Source: Eustoma russellianum (lineage: Eukaryota; Streptophyta; Magnoliopsida; Gentianales; Gentianaceae). From it: 64,000 nucleotides of DNA. This document shows, one piece after another, positions 1 through 10,212 of this stretch; within the stretch, counting starts at the first letter, position 1, and each line of letters opens with the position of its first letter. The position numbers and the translations under genes were made by a program. The notes beneath the pieces were generated by a model, which worked only from the letters and a program-made list of their open reading frames with translations, was not told the origin of the DNA and did not search any database. The DNA lies in assembly GCA_036186865.1 (NCBI GenBank), contig AP025067.1:16213358-16277357 (forward strand), given 5' to 3'.

Positions 1-18
1 TTTCTTCAATTCAGTTAG

Positions 19-592
19 TGTTAAAGATATAGTTGAAAAATAAGGAGAAGAAAGGGCCTATGTTATAATTTGTCTTGGCACGGTCATGGCTTGGATGGCA
101 TGGTAAGGATGGTGCGTGAGTCCCAGCACGCATAGGCACGGTTGGCATACAGTGGTGTATATAGGCTTGGCGTGCTTGGGATAATTAGCGTGGTTGGCAC
201 GATGGCACGATTGGCACGGTGGCACGCTTGGCACGATGGCACGCTTGGCACGGTGGCACGCTGGTTACATGTAAGATTTGGCACGGGTGTTGCATGCTGA
301 TGTGTCTGGTAGCTCTGCTGTGTGTGCCTCGGTTTCATACTAGACGGAGGCTTCTCCCACAAGCTAGCTTATGTTTCTAGATTGTTCGCTAGATTAGTAT
401 AAATACGTATGTTGTTTGTAGCACAAGAAGTGAATGAACATTACAAAAATTCAGTTTACACTCTCCTTCTTCTTCCTCGAGCTGAGGCTGTTAATTTTGC
501 CGCCATAATGCGTTTTTGTTCTCTTTTTGAAATTACTCTTATACATTGATGTATTTGATCGTTAGTTTTTGAATTCCACACGAATTTTGACA
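19..592 (+). repeat. 5' LTR of copia-1
   Basis: 574 bp, TG...CA ends. It contains a short tandem field built on TGGCACG (about 184-262) that has more units here than in the 3' LTR, explaining most of the length difference. A TATAAATA-like promoter stretch lies near 398-406 and is present in both LTRs. Confidence 0.93.
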
Positions 593-604
593 TGGTATCA
601 GAGG
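593..604 (+). other. Primer binding site, tRNA-iMet type
   Basis: TGGTATCAGAGG directly abuts the LTR end. This is the complement of the 3' end of plant initiator methionine tRNA, the usual primer for copia minus-strand synthesis. Confidence 0.9.
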
Positions 605-701
605 CCATGACATTTCGTTATTGATTCCTTGATTGATCTTCATCGAATTCTACATCACCTCATTCTTTCTTTTCGTAAATCATTTCAACTAAAGTGTGAA
701 T

Positions 702-1900
702 ATGGCGGAATGCAAGTGCTGCTTCATCTAGCTCTCGAAGTAATCATGTGAACAATGAGAATCCAACAAGTAGTCCGTACTACTTGCAATCCGAATGACA
801 GTCCAGCAATTGTTCTGGTACAACCTCCACTCAATCCACACAATTTTCACTCGTGGAGCAGGACATTTCAAATGGCGTTGTTAGTAAAGAACAAGAGCTG
901 CTTCATTGATGGATCCATGACCAAACCTGCGCAGAATGATCCTCAATTTCAGCAATGGAGGCAGGTAAACACCATGATCCAGTCTTGGATCATGAACTGC
1001 GTTTCTCCTTCAATTGCACAAAGTATAATGTGGTATGATAATGCGTTAGATGTATGGAACGATCTAGTTATGATGGTATGGAAGTGGTGATCCATTCAGA
1101 TTGTCAGATTTACTGTGTGAATTTATGCGGTAAAGCAGGATAACCTCAGCGTAAATGATTATTTTACGAAATTGAAAGTATTATGGGAAGAACTGGCCTC
1201 CTTAAGATCCATACCGAAGTGTGATTGCCTTCGATGTGTGTGTGACATAACTAAGAAGATAAATCAATTCATTGAAAGTGATTATGTTATAAAATTTGTT
1301 AAAGGACTAAATGATGAGTTTGATCCGGTGAGGTCACAAGTATTTGTGATGACTCCGTTGCCGGATATTAAAACTGTGTTTGCAATGGCATTGAAGTTTG
1401 AGAGAAAAGTCACCAGTAATGGTGCATCAGCTGGTTTTAGCAATGCACCTACGGCTTTGGCTGCAAACTGTGATGATCAGGAAGGTTTTGTGGCAAATGC
1501 GTATGCCAATAAGAAGCAAGGGCAGTCATACAGAAGAGGACAATGGAAGGTTTTATCAAGAAGGAAATAAGCGATTGCAGTGCAATCATTGTGGTATGAT
1601 TGGACATACAAGTGACAGATGCTATAGGAAACACGGTTTTCCCCCGGGATTCAAGTTTAAAAACCAAGTTAATGCGGCTGAAGTGGTTGAAGAAAGTTAT
1701 CAGAACTGTGATGCTGAGTTGCCTGCGTCTGTTTCATTCCCCCCGTCTGCTCAGTCTCTTACTCAGAAACAGTTTAATAAACTTCTGAAATTGTTGGATA
1801 TTGATGATGTTGTTGTTTCAGGAAGCAATGGAAACAAGGAAGTACAAAGGAGCAGTTATGACTGCACAAACTGGTACAATCCACAGGTAAGCAATCTGTT
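702..1900 (+). pseudogene. copia-1 gag (capsid/nucleocapsid), frameshifted
   Basis: The likely original start is the ATG at 702, in a Met-Ala-Glu context, but that frame soon stops. Gag-like protein resumes at about 755-1090 and again in other frames from 1172 and 1398, so at least three frame changes are present. A CCHC zinc knuckle of form CX2CX4HX4C lies at 1581-1622 (CNHCGMIGHTSDRC), typical of the nucleocapsid. In a working element this protein would form the virus-like particle and bind genomic RNA. It cannot be made intact here. Confidence 0.85.
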
Positions 1901-1903
1901 AGT

Positions 1904-3170
1904 ACTGAGAGTGTGTGGATCTTGGATTCAGGAGCCACTGATCACATTTCATGCTCCTTGTCACTGTTCCAGTCTTATAATCCTGTTGATCATGTCTCTA
2001 TTAAACTTCCTAACAATATCACAGTTGAATCCACTCACAAAGGAGTTGTTGTTTTGCATAGTGGTCTGGTTTTGAAGGATGTGTTGTACGTTCCTTCATT
2101 TTCTTTCAATCTTGTTTCCCTCAGCAAGCTTACTGACTCTCCACATTTGCTTATTTCATTTCATGACTCTGGTTGCTTGATTCAGGATCAGTTGTCCAGG
2201 AGGATGATTGGTTCAACTAGGAAGCATAATGGACTTTATTACATACATGATTCCAGTATAGCTTTGCAGTGTGAAGTGTCCAGTACATGTTTTTTTCCTT
2301 CTGCTTGTCTTCTACTAGTCTTGACTCTGATGCATATCTTTGGCATGCCAGACTTGGGCATGCCTCATCAGCTGAATACAAGAGTTGCATAGCAGTATCC
2401 AGACATACCTTCTTTTAGTCAAAATAATGTTTGTACAGTGTGTCCGTTGGCTAAACTCAAAAGGTCACCATTTCCTAATTCTGTTACGGTTTCTAGCTTC
2501 CTTTTGATGTCAATTCATGTTGATATTTGGGGCCCTTATAGGCACCCTACAATGTACAATCAAAGGTACTTTCTGACTCTAGTTGATGATTGTTCGAGGT
2601 ATACTTGGATATATCTCCTTAAAGCAAAGTCTCAGGTTAGGCAAATTTTGCAGAGTTTCTTTCATTATGTGTTTACTCAGTTTGGTGTTCATATCAGGTT
2701 GTTAGGAGTGATAATGGACTTGAGTTCAAAATGTCTGAGTTCTATATGCAGCATGGGGTGGTTCATCAGACAACTGTAAACTATACTCCCCAGCAGAATG
2801 GGGTGGTTGAAAGAAAGCACCAGCACCTGTTGGTTGTGGCTAGAGCCCTTAGGTTTCACGCTTCACTGCCTATTGAGTATTGGGGGTTCTGCCTTCAGCA
2901 TGCCACCTATTGATAAACTTGATGCCTTCACCTATACTTCAGAATAAGACTCCCTATGAGATTTTACATCAAAGTCAGTCTGTCTATGCTCATCTTAGGG
3001 TGTTTGGGTGTCTATCGTTTGCTTGTGACACCACTCCTCATAAGGCAAAATTTGAACCCAGGTCTGTACCCTGTGTTTTTCTTGGGTTTCCTATGAATAC
3101 AAAGGGGTATATCCTCCAAAGATTGGAAGAACAAGTCTGTCATTGTGTCAAGAGACGTTCTGTTTCATGA
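1904..3170 (+). pseudogene. copia-1 protease and integrase, broken
   Basis: The aspartic protease signature WILDSGATDHIS begins at 1913, with the DSG triad at about 1925. The GAG-pre-integrase motif LWHARLGHAS lies around 2338-2370, just before a stop. Integrase follows in separate frames: the first acidic residue in HVDIWGPYR near 2518, the second in RSDNGLEF near 2702, and the glutamate in QQNGVVERKH near 2790-2820, giving the D,D-35-E layout. Frame changes at about 2392, 2779 and 2913 split the protein. The sequence is recognisable throughout but not translatable as one chain. Confidence 0.85.
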
Positions 3171-3289
3171 GAATTCCTTTCCATTCTCCAATGTGTCTTC
3201 TGTGCCAGCAATGTCAGCCCCAGTGCCTCATGCTGTGGGGGATGTTCCTTTGACATCCTGTTCACCTCCAGCTCAGCTGCATCCCTTAC

Positions 3290-4580
3290 ATGAATTGTCA
3301 TCATGTCCTGATATTCATCATTCGAATGATGCTGTGTCTCCCTCAAGGTCATTTACCTTCAGCGTCATCTTCTCCTACTTCTCAGACATCAGGATCCCCC
3401 TCAAATGATCAGATACCTGTGACTCAGCTGGAAGTTCATTTGCCTCCAGTATCAGGCTCTGATCACAGATGTGCTAGACCAAGGCATGCACCATCCTACT
3501 TACAGGATTACTATTGCAATCTTAGTCAATCCTCTGACACTGTTGAATCCCTTGCCTCAGTGCCATATCCCATACAAGCTTATCATTCACTTGAGGCTCT
3601 GGCTCCTGAATACAGATCATATATCCTTAATATCAGTACTGAACAAGAACCTGTGACGTATCAGCAGGCTGCTGGATCAGCAGCTTGGCAACAAGCTATG
3701 CAGATGGAATTAGCTGCCTTAGAGGCTACACATACATGGGATATTGTTCCCTTGCCACTGGGTAAGCAGCCTATTGGGTGTAAGTGGGTGTACAAGGTCA
3801 AACGCAAGGCAGATGGCTCCATTGAGAGATACAAAGCCAGGCTTGTGGCTAAGGGGTACACCCAGCAACCAGGTATAGATTATGTTGATACTTTTTCCCC
3901 TGTGGCCAAAATGACTTCTGTGCGTCTACTTTTGGCTTTGGCATCTGTGAATCATTGGCATGTGCATCAATTAGATATCAATAATGCCTTTCTTCATGGT
4001 GATCTATATCAGGAGATTTATATGGAGTTGCCTCAAGGTGTTCAGTCATCAATTCCTAATGCAGTTTGCAAGCTTCAGAAATCTCTTTATGGGCTTAAAC
4101 AAGCCAGTAGACAATGGAATGAAAAGCTTACTTTGTATTTGTTGTCTCAGGGATATAAGCAATCTAGAAATGATTACACTCTGTTCACTAAAAGAACTTC
4201 AGACTCTTTTATAGCTTTACTCATTTATGTTGATGACATTATTGTAGCTAGTGACTCTTTGTCTCATATTCAGCATCTGAAGGAACATTTACATTCTACG
4301 TTTCAAATCAAAGATTTAGGTGTTCTCAGATACTTTTTGGGGCTTGAAGTGGCAAGGTCTCAGGGGGGATTATGATTTGCCAGAGAAAATATGCATTGGA
4401 ATTATTAGAGGAGACAGGTTTTTTGGCAGCCAAACCTGTTCTAACACCTATGGAACAAAATTTGAAACTGGAGCACAATGATGCACCTTTATTTTCAGAT
4501 GTGTCTTGTTACAGGAGGATTATTGGCAAGTTACTGTATCTTACCATTACAAGGCCTGATATTCATATGCTGTTCAACAG
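3290..4580 (+). pseudogene. copia-1 reverse transcriptase, interrupted
   Basis: The longest open stretch of this element (3290-4375, 361 codons) carries the copia RT domain: CKWVYKVKRKADGSIERYKA near 3780-3838, the DINNAFLHG block near 3976, LYGLKQASRQW near 4087, and the catalytic YVDD at 4226-4237. A frame change at about 4370 moves the rest of the RT (the LTPMEQN and RPDI blocks) into the frame open at 4372-4584. The catalytic residues themselves are intact; the break lies downstream of the active site. Confidence 0.9.
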
Positions 4581-4589
4581 TTAAGCCAG

Positions 4590-5160
4590 TTTTTAGATTG
4601 TCCCACAGAAATGCATATGAAGGCAGTTCATAGGTTGCTTAGTATTTGAAAGGTAATCCTGGTCAGGGACTGTTGTTTCCCAGCACAGGTTCGAAATTGC
4701 TTAAGGCATATCAGACTCAGACTGGGCTGGTTGCACTGAAACCAGAAGATCTGTTACAGGATATTGTATGTTCTTTGGTGATGCTCTGGTATCTTGGAAA
4801 GCAAAGAACAGACTACAGTATCTAGATCCTCTTCAGAGGCTGAGTACAGGTCACTTGCTGCAGCTACTTGTGAAGTACAATGGTTGCTATATCTGTTAAA
4901 AGACCTGGGGGTAGAGCAGAAAGAACCTGTGGAGCTGTTCTGTGATAATAAGAGTGCCATATACATAGTGGAAAATCCGGTGTTTCATGAAAGGACAAAG
5001 CATATAGAAGTGGATTGTCATGTGGTTAGAGACAAATATCAAGAAGGAGTGATTAAGCCAATGCCAGTAAAGACTGAGTTCAAGTAGCTGATTTGTTTAC
5101 TAAGGCATTGAATTCACAGAGATTACAATTTCTGACTTCTGCTTTAGGGATCTGCAATAT
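4590..5160 (+). pseudogene. copia-1 RNase H and pol C-terminus, broken
   Basis: The RNase H part is readable in pieces, with SSSEAEYRSLAAATCEVQW near 4824-4880, CDNKSAIY near 4940 and NPVFHERTKHIEVDCH near 4975-5022. These are the usual acidic-residue blocks of the copia RNase H that removes RNA from the hybrid. Upstream, around 4590-4790, the frame is disrupted by small indels. The chain runs into the polypurine tract just before the 3' LTR. Confidence 0.85.
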
Positions 5161-5173
5161 TTATAAGAAGTCA

Positions 5174-5186
5174 GAATTGGGGGGGG
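5174..5186 (+). other. Polypurine tract of copia-1
   Basis: GAATTGGGGGGGG sits immediately upstream of the 3' LTR, the expected place for the plus-strand primer. Confidence 0.8.
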
Positions 5187-5737
5187 TGTTAAAGATATAG
5201 TTGAAGATAAGAAGAAGAAAGGGCCTATGTTATAATTTGTCTTGGCGGTCATGGCTTGGATGGCATGGTAAGGATGGTGCGTGAGTCCCGGCACGCATAG
5301 GCACGGTTGGCATACAGTGGTGCATATAGGCTTGGCGTGCTTGGGATAATTAGCGTGGTTGGCACGATGGCACGATTGGCACGGTGGCACGCTTGGCACG
5401 GTGGCACGCTGGTTACATGTAGATTTGGCACGGGTGTTGCATGCTGATGTGTCTGGTAGCTCTGCTGCGTGTGCCTCGGTTTCAATACTAGACGGATCTT
5501 CTCCCACAAGCTAGCTTATGTTTCTAGATTGTTCCCTAGATTAGTATAAATACGTATGTTGTTTGTAGCACAAGAAGTGAATGAACATTACAAAAATTCA
5601 GTTTACACTTCTCCTTCTTCTTCTCGAGCTGAGGCTGTTAATTTTGCGCCATAATGCGTTTTTGTTCTCTTCTTGAATTACTCTTATACATTGATGTATT
5701 TGATCGTTAGTTTTTGAATTCCACACGAATTTTGACA
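5187..5737 (+). repeat. 3' LTR of copia-1
   Basis: 551 bp, collinear with 19-592 but with several single-base indels and fewer TGGCACG units. It is followed by the target duplication GTTAG at 5738-5742. Confidence 0.93.
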
Positions 5738-5742
5738 GTTAG

Positions 5743-6965
5743 TGTTGTACGCCACAGAGGGGAGCATAGTTTAGTGACAAACATGTGGTTAAGCATAAGT
5801 TTAATCAATTGATTACTTAAAGTTTTCTCTAAAATGAATTATTATGGAATTGTTATCGAGATAAAGGTTAAAGAAAAGATAATAAGGCACGGGTGTTATT
5901 GTTGTTGTGGTAAGTGTAAATCCTTGTTCTTTTTGATTTATCAATTTCTGTGGTTTCTTCATTAGGTTGAAATTTTTACATAGTATCTTATTGTCTTCAT
6001 TAGCACGAAGCATATTGGTGGCAAGTCGACACTTTTGCGTGTTGCTCTTTGTGTGATTCTTTAGATTAGTCTTTAATTGTTTTATAAATGAGAATATATT
6101 TTCAGCCTTTTGCTTATGACATCAAAGTAAGTTTATGTCATTGGTTTCCCATTCTGTCATTTTATGGTTAGATGTGCATGTATAATATACATAATAGCCA
6201 TATTCATTGTATATTTTGCATAGGCTTGCTCCCTTCTTTTTTTCAATAGGCCTGTTCCAACCGTAAATTCATAACTTATAATAAACATGTCAAATTCATA
6301 CTAGACGGCTGAGGGAAAGTTTAAGTTGACCATGATGTTTTGGAATTTTTCTTGAAGCACTATGGGCCATTACTCTCTAAGATCTTTCGAGCTCTATCTT
6401 ATCCTAATATATTTGATTCTGAAATCCTCTTAATGCCTAAAAATAATTACTATAGACTATTTTCCGTTCCCTGTTTAGACTAATATATCAACTGTCTTTT
6501 CAAATTTTTACATAATGACATAACTCAGAGTCCAGTCCAGGAGACTTGCTGAAACTTAATAGACATAAGAGAAACACAAGCACAACCACAAGTATTTAGG
6601 AAATATATGTTGTACTCTATCCATACCAGTTTTGTAATTATGTATAAAAGATATATATTAATAAGAAGATATCATTAAGTACATTGTCTCACCATTAATT
6701 TATTGATCGTCTATAAGAATAATTTTAAAATTTAAGTAAGTTTATTATAGAAAGTAAAGAACATTTCAGAACTGTCTAAAGAATAATAGACTTTGCCAGT
6801 TTTACGTGCTTTAAAAATTTCATCTTTGTTAGTCCTTTCTGGACATAGAGATAGATAACCTCACGTATATGTATACCAAAAATTTTCAATGGTTCTCTGT
6901 ATATAGAGAAATGAGGTAGAATTGCAAAGAAAGAGCAACAATGAAAAGGGGATTTAAAAAACACA
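5743..6965. other. AT-rich spacer without recognised features
   Basis: About 1.2 kb between copia-1 and element A. I see no coding similarity, RNA gene or clear repeat ends. It may be decayed intergenic DNA or an unrecognised old element. Confidence 0.5.
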
Positions 6966-7832
6966 TGTTACGCCCCGCACCCTCCGTAGGATAATTAAAA
7001 GGCGAACAAGGAATTAAACGGAGTTTAATGATAGTCAACAGAAATAAATGAGGCGTTAAGTAAGAGGATTAAGTAGAAATTAATGAGAGGATTGAATATT
7101 AGAATTAAATTGTATTTAATTTTAGGATTAAATAATTAAGGTTTATCCTTTAAGATAAATAATATAAAAAGATATAATTTAGAAACACCAAATTTTACCC
7201 TAAATCCTTATTTAACTGACAACGTCAGTTTTTCTTCCCTCACTCACAAGCGACGCAACGCTTCTCTTTCCCTTAGGCGATTTGGAGGCACCCTGCAGCC
7301 CTAGGAGTAGAAACTCTCCAGGAATCAATCAAATCCTCATCCGTTCTTCGTTTCTCTATCGAGTAATCAAAGGCAAGTAACTTTCTTATAAGTTCCTATG
7401 ATTTGTGAAAGAAAATGGCCTATTTTGTTATCAAATTGGATCACCATGCAGTAGTTTCTTTATGTGAATCTATGTGTGTTCTCTATGCGTTTTGGTTTTG
7501 AGATTTGGCCACCGTATATTGAAATCCTTCGTTGTTGTTGTGGATTACTTGAAATCTTGCAAACCCCAATCCCTTGAACCCTCTCTTTACTGCTATTTTC
7601 GGTTGAGGGGAAAAGTGAGAGAAAGGTAGGATTTTGGGTTGTTTCGGTGGATGATTTGAGTATTAGGCTTGAATCTGTGATTGATATGTGCGTAGCGTTT
7701 AATTTGTAGTTTAGGCATGAGATTGTAGCAGGGATTAGGCTTGGATTGCTTGGTGTGAAGTTTGGGATCGATTGGAGTTATGGTTCTGCAGTTTCTGCAG
7801 AAATCGCAGAATTTCTTTTCTGGAATAGTAGA

Positions 7833-8181
7833 CATCGATCGATCGATGTGAGGGGATGAAGTACTTCGATCGATCGATGTGAGGGTATGATGTCCTCTGA
7901 TGGACTTCGATCGATCGATGTGAGGGGATGAAGTACTTCGATCGATCAATGTGAGGGTATGATGTCCTCTGATGGACTTCGATCGATCGATGTGAGGGGA
8001 TGAAGTACTTCGATCGATCGATGTGAGGGTATGATGTCCTCTGATGGACTTCGATCGATCGATGTGAGGGGATGAAGTCACTTCGATCGATCGATGTATA
8101 AGAGGCTGAGAGATCGATGTTCTCTGATGGACATCGATCGATCGATGTGAGGGGATGATGTCACATCGATCGTCGATGTGA
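7833..8181 (+). repeat. Array of CGATCGATCG palindromes in LTR A (5')
   Basis: Roughly eight to ten copies of TCGATCGATCGA-type palindromes, alternating with GTGAGGGG/TATGATGTCC spacers. The first is the perfect 16-bp palindrome CATCGATCGATCGATG. Some units are flanked by GATGTCC...GGACATC inverted arms. Long apparent minus-strand reading frames here only translate the repeat. Confidence 0.9.
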
Positions 8182-8620
8182 TGGGATGATGTCCATCAGT
8201 TTTGTGGAAAAATAAGGGAAGAAAGAGGGAAGCTAGGGGAGTCTTTGGGTGACCTTAGAGACTTCTTAGACCTGATTAAGGGTAGTCTAAGTATAGGGAC
8301 ATGACTTAGGAGGATGAATCAACTTGGTGGCTCGAAAGGGGTTTTTTGAATCGCAATTTCAATGAGTATGACTTAGGAGGGTTAGGGGATGAACGTACGA
8401 GGTGTGTGAGAGCTCAGTGAAGGATGGTTAGAGATCTACTTGCCTTAGTTATGAACCTTAGGATCATGACTAAGTGTGACGCGATAGAACGAAGTCTAAG
8501 TTTATGAAGTGTAAGTTAGTGAGAGCTGTGTGTTGCTTATACGTGCGCATGTGTACATGAATGACTTATGGAATGGGAATTGCATACGAGAATGAGAAAT
8601 GAGAATGAAATGAGGAGTCT

Positions 8621-8645
8621 TGCATCATGGCACGTGCATTTGCAT
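8621..8645 (+). promoter_or_regulatory. Conserved CACGTG / ATTTGCAT box in LTR A (5')
   Basis: TGCATCATGGCACGTG followed by CATTTGCAT. The G-box core CACGTG is a known plant bZIP/bHLH site. The whole block recurs at 14326-14350 (A 3' LTR), 23617-23641 and 49773-49797 (B, with CACTTG), about 55674-55699 and 59615-59640 (C), and in altered form on the minus strand of D at 62016-62040. It lies just upstream of the hairpin ladder in each, which suggests a promoter element. Confidence 0.5.
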
Positions 8646-8690
8646 ATTGATTTGAAAGAAAGGTGCTCGGCACAGATTTGCGAAGGTGAC

Positions 8691-8933
8691 CTGCAATGTT
8701 AACCGGGAAGGAAATTTAAGCCGGGGTGCATTGCAGGGCACAAAAAGACTGTAACGCAAACGCGGGATGGAAATATAAGCCGGGGCGCGTTGGCCATGGT
8801 AAGAAAGTTTTTGTCTGTAAATGCGAATCGGGATGAAATATAAAGCCGAGGGGTGCATTACAGGGTAATAAGTTTGGCTGTAACGTAACCGGGATGGAAA
8901 TATAAGCCGGGGCGCGTTACAGGGTAGAAAGTT
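8691..8933 (+). repeat. Tandem hairpin ladder in LTR A (5'), four units
   Basis: Units of about 59 bp, each with an outer stem of form CTGYAAYG ... CRTTRCAG around an inner YCGG...CCGR stem and a loop with GATGGAAATATAAG. This copy has decayed units (a damaged second unit and indels in the third). The first unit has CTGCAATG paired with CATTGCAG, a complementary change relative to CTGTAATG/CATTACAG in element B. Confidence 0.8.
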
Positions 8934-9296
8934 ATGTGATGTGACCCGGACATTATGACATCATTGCAAACTGTTTAAAAGAGAAAGTGTTCGATGCATA
9001 TGTGAAGTGTGTAGTGTAGTGCAATATTTGACATGCATCACGAGAGTCAAGGTGGTATGATGGGAGTGATATCTGATTGCCAATGAAAGTGTTATTGCGT
9101 GCAATTGCTTGTAAACTTGCTCTATTACGTATTCGCTTATACATTTGGAAGATTACTACAGGACCATGTGCCCTCACAATTCCCTTGGAATTATATGTAT
9201 TAACTCAGGGCTTGGCCATGTGTTGATCTCCCGTATGTCATTATAAGCGGGTTACTTGCTAGCGTTTTCGCTAAGGGTACTGCCTTTGATATTGCA

Positions 9297-9362
9297 GATG
9301 AACCTAGCTACGATATGATTTTCATTGAGGACGGTGGGGAGTGGGCTGAATGGGATACATAG
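9297..9362 (+). other. Micro-frame in LTR A (5') after a CAG acceptor-like site
   Basis: Reading from the last G of TTGCAG at 9297 gives DEPSYDMIFIEDGGEWAEWD plus one residue and then TAG at 9360-9362. The same peptide is in the 3' LTR and in element B, and a related one is in element D. There is no conserved ATG, so if translated it would be joined to upstream sequence, perhaps by splicing. The function is unknown. Confidence 0.45.
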
Positions 9363-9639
9363 AGACATGTTGGGAGCTAGATGACACAATTGTTATTATT
9401 TCAGTTCTTTCATACACTTGAGGATTAGTTCGTTATTACTGTGATTACCCTTAGAGAGGTTTTTATCATTTAATGTATTGAATTAATGGTGGAGATTTAT
9501 CAGATGCATGTTTCCGCACTTATTTCTCTTACGTCAGTGATGATGTGTATTCGAGAGATGAGACGTCTTGTAGTCTTCTCAGTAAGCTATGACGGGTGAA
9601 CCGGTTCGGATTCCGCTGTCCGGGTCGGGGCGCTTCAGG

Positions 9640-9651
9640 TGGTATCAGAGA
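9640..9651 (+). other. PBS of element A, tRNA-iMet type
   Basis: TGGTATCAGAGA, two bases after the LTR end. Confidence 0.9.
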
Positions 9652-9938
9652 CTAGGCTTCAGATCTACCTCGGAGATGATCTACCTCGGAGACCTAGGTT
9701 ATGACATGTAGAATCTTAAGCTATGATTTTCACCTTAAGTTGATCTTTAGGTCTAAGTATCTGATCGTATATGTAAGTTTGATTGGGATGGGTGTGTGCG
9801 AGCGCGATAAAAGTTAATCAATAAATGTTACTCTACTTAGGGTACAAATTCTACCTTTTACAACGCATAGGGGCTTTCAGTACTTATTTTTTTGGAATTG
9901 CTGAATGCTAATAAGCGTTGATTTTGCAGAAAAAATAA

Positions 9939-10212
9939 ATGCCTCCCAGAAGTGTCGACCAAGGAAACGATGGCAATAGGGACGAGAACCCTCCACCACC
10001 ACCAGTGTCAGCCCCCCCCAGGCACTGATAGACGCTATCACTGTGATAGCGCAAGATGTTGCTCAGCAGCAGCAGCAACCCCCTCCTCTACCACCGCCTC
10101 GGCGTAGCATAGGGTACTACACTGAGGAGATGCGAAGCGTGCACGTCCCAACCTTTGAGGGAACCACTCTGAGGATACGGCCCCATCGCACGCCGTACTT
10201 CTCCAGGCCCTG
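9939..10212 (+). pseudogene. Truncated gag start of element A
   Basis: The ATG at 9939 opens MPPRSVDQGNDGNRDENPPP, a proline-rich Tekay-type gag N-terminus. Near 10015 an indel in a C-run breaks the frame relative to the copy in element B. The other frame then gives LIDAIT, a Gln/Pro-rich run, and VHVPTFEGTT, after which gag similarity stops and the non-coding interior begins. About 90 codons remain of a gag that normally has several hundred, with no capsid core or zinc knuckle. Confidence 0.75.

Larger units (their letters stand above)
19..5737 (+). mobile_element. Ty1/copia LTR retrotransposon, broken (copia-1)
   Basis: A complete but inactive copia element. It has direct LTRs beginning TGTTAAAG and ending TTTTGACA, flanked by the 5-bp target duplication GTTAG at 14-18 and 5738-5742. 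Internal order is PBS, gag, protease, integrase, reverse transcriptase, RNase H, polypurine tract, which is the copia order (integrase before RT). The reading frame is interrupted by many stops and small indels, and the two LTRs differ by several indels and substitutions, so the insertion is not recent. Lineage is uncertain; the gag style resembles Ale/Retrofit-type elements. Confidence 0.95.
6966..9637 (+). repeat. 5' LTR of element A
   Basis: 2672 bp. In order it contains a palindrome field (7833-8181), a G-box/octamer-like box (8621-8645), a tandem hairpin ladder (8691-8933) and a splice-acceptor-like site with a micro-frame (9297-9362). It carries more indels in the ladder than the 3' copy. 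Confidence 0.9.

Noticed and set aside
593..604. tRNA-iMet-like sequences as possible tRNA genes
   Set aside because: Only the 12-base primer-binding match is present; no cloverleaf follows.
7593..8081. 162-codon minus-strand frame with repeated HIDRSKSIRGHH units, and its copies near 13481-13822, 22882-23197 and 49038-49238
   Set aside because: It only translates the CGATCGATCG palindrome array; frames differ among LTR copies and no family is recognised.
7833..8181. CRISPR-like look of evenly spaced repeats
   Set aside because: Spacers are themselves repeated, units are palindromic, the array sits in a plant LTR, and no cas genes exist.
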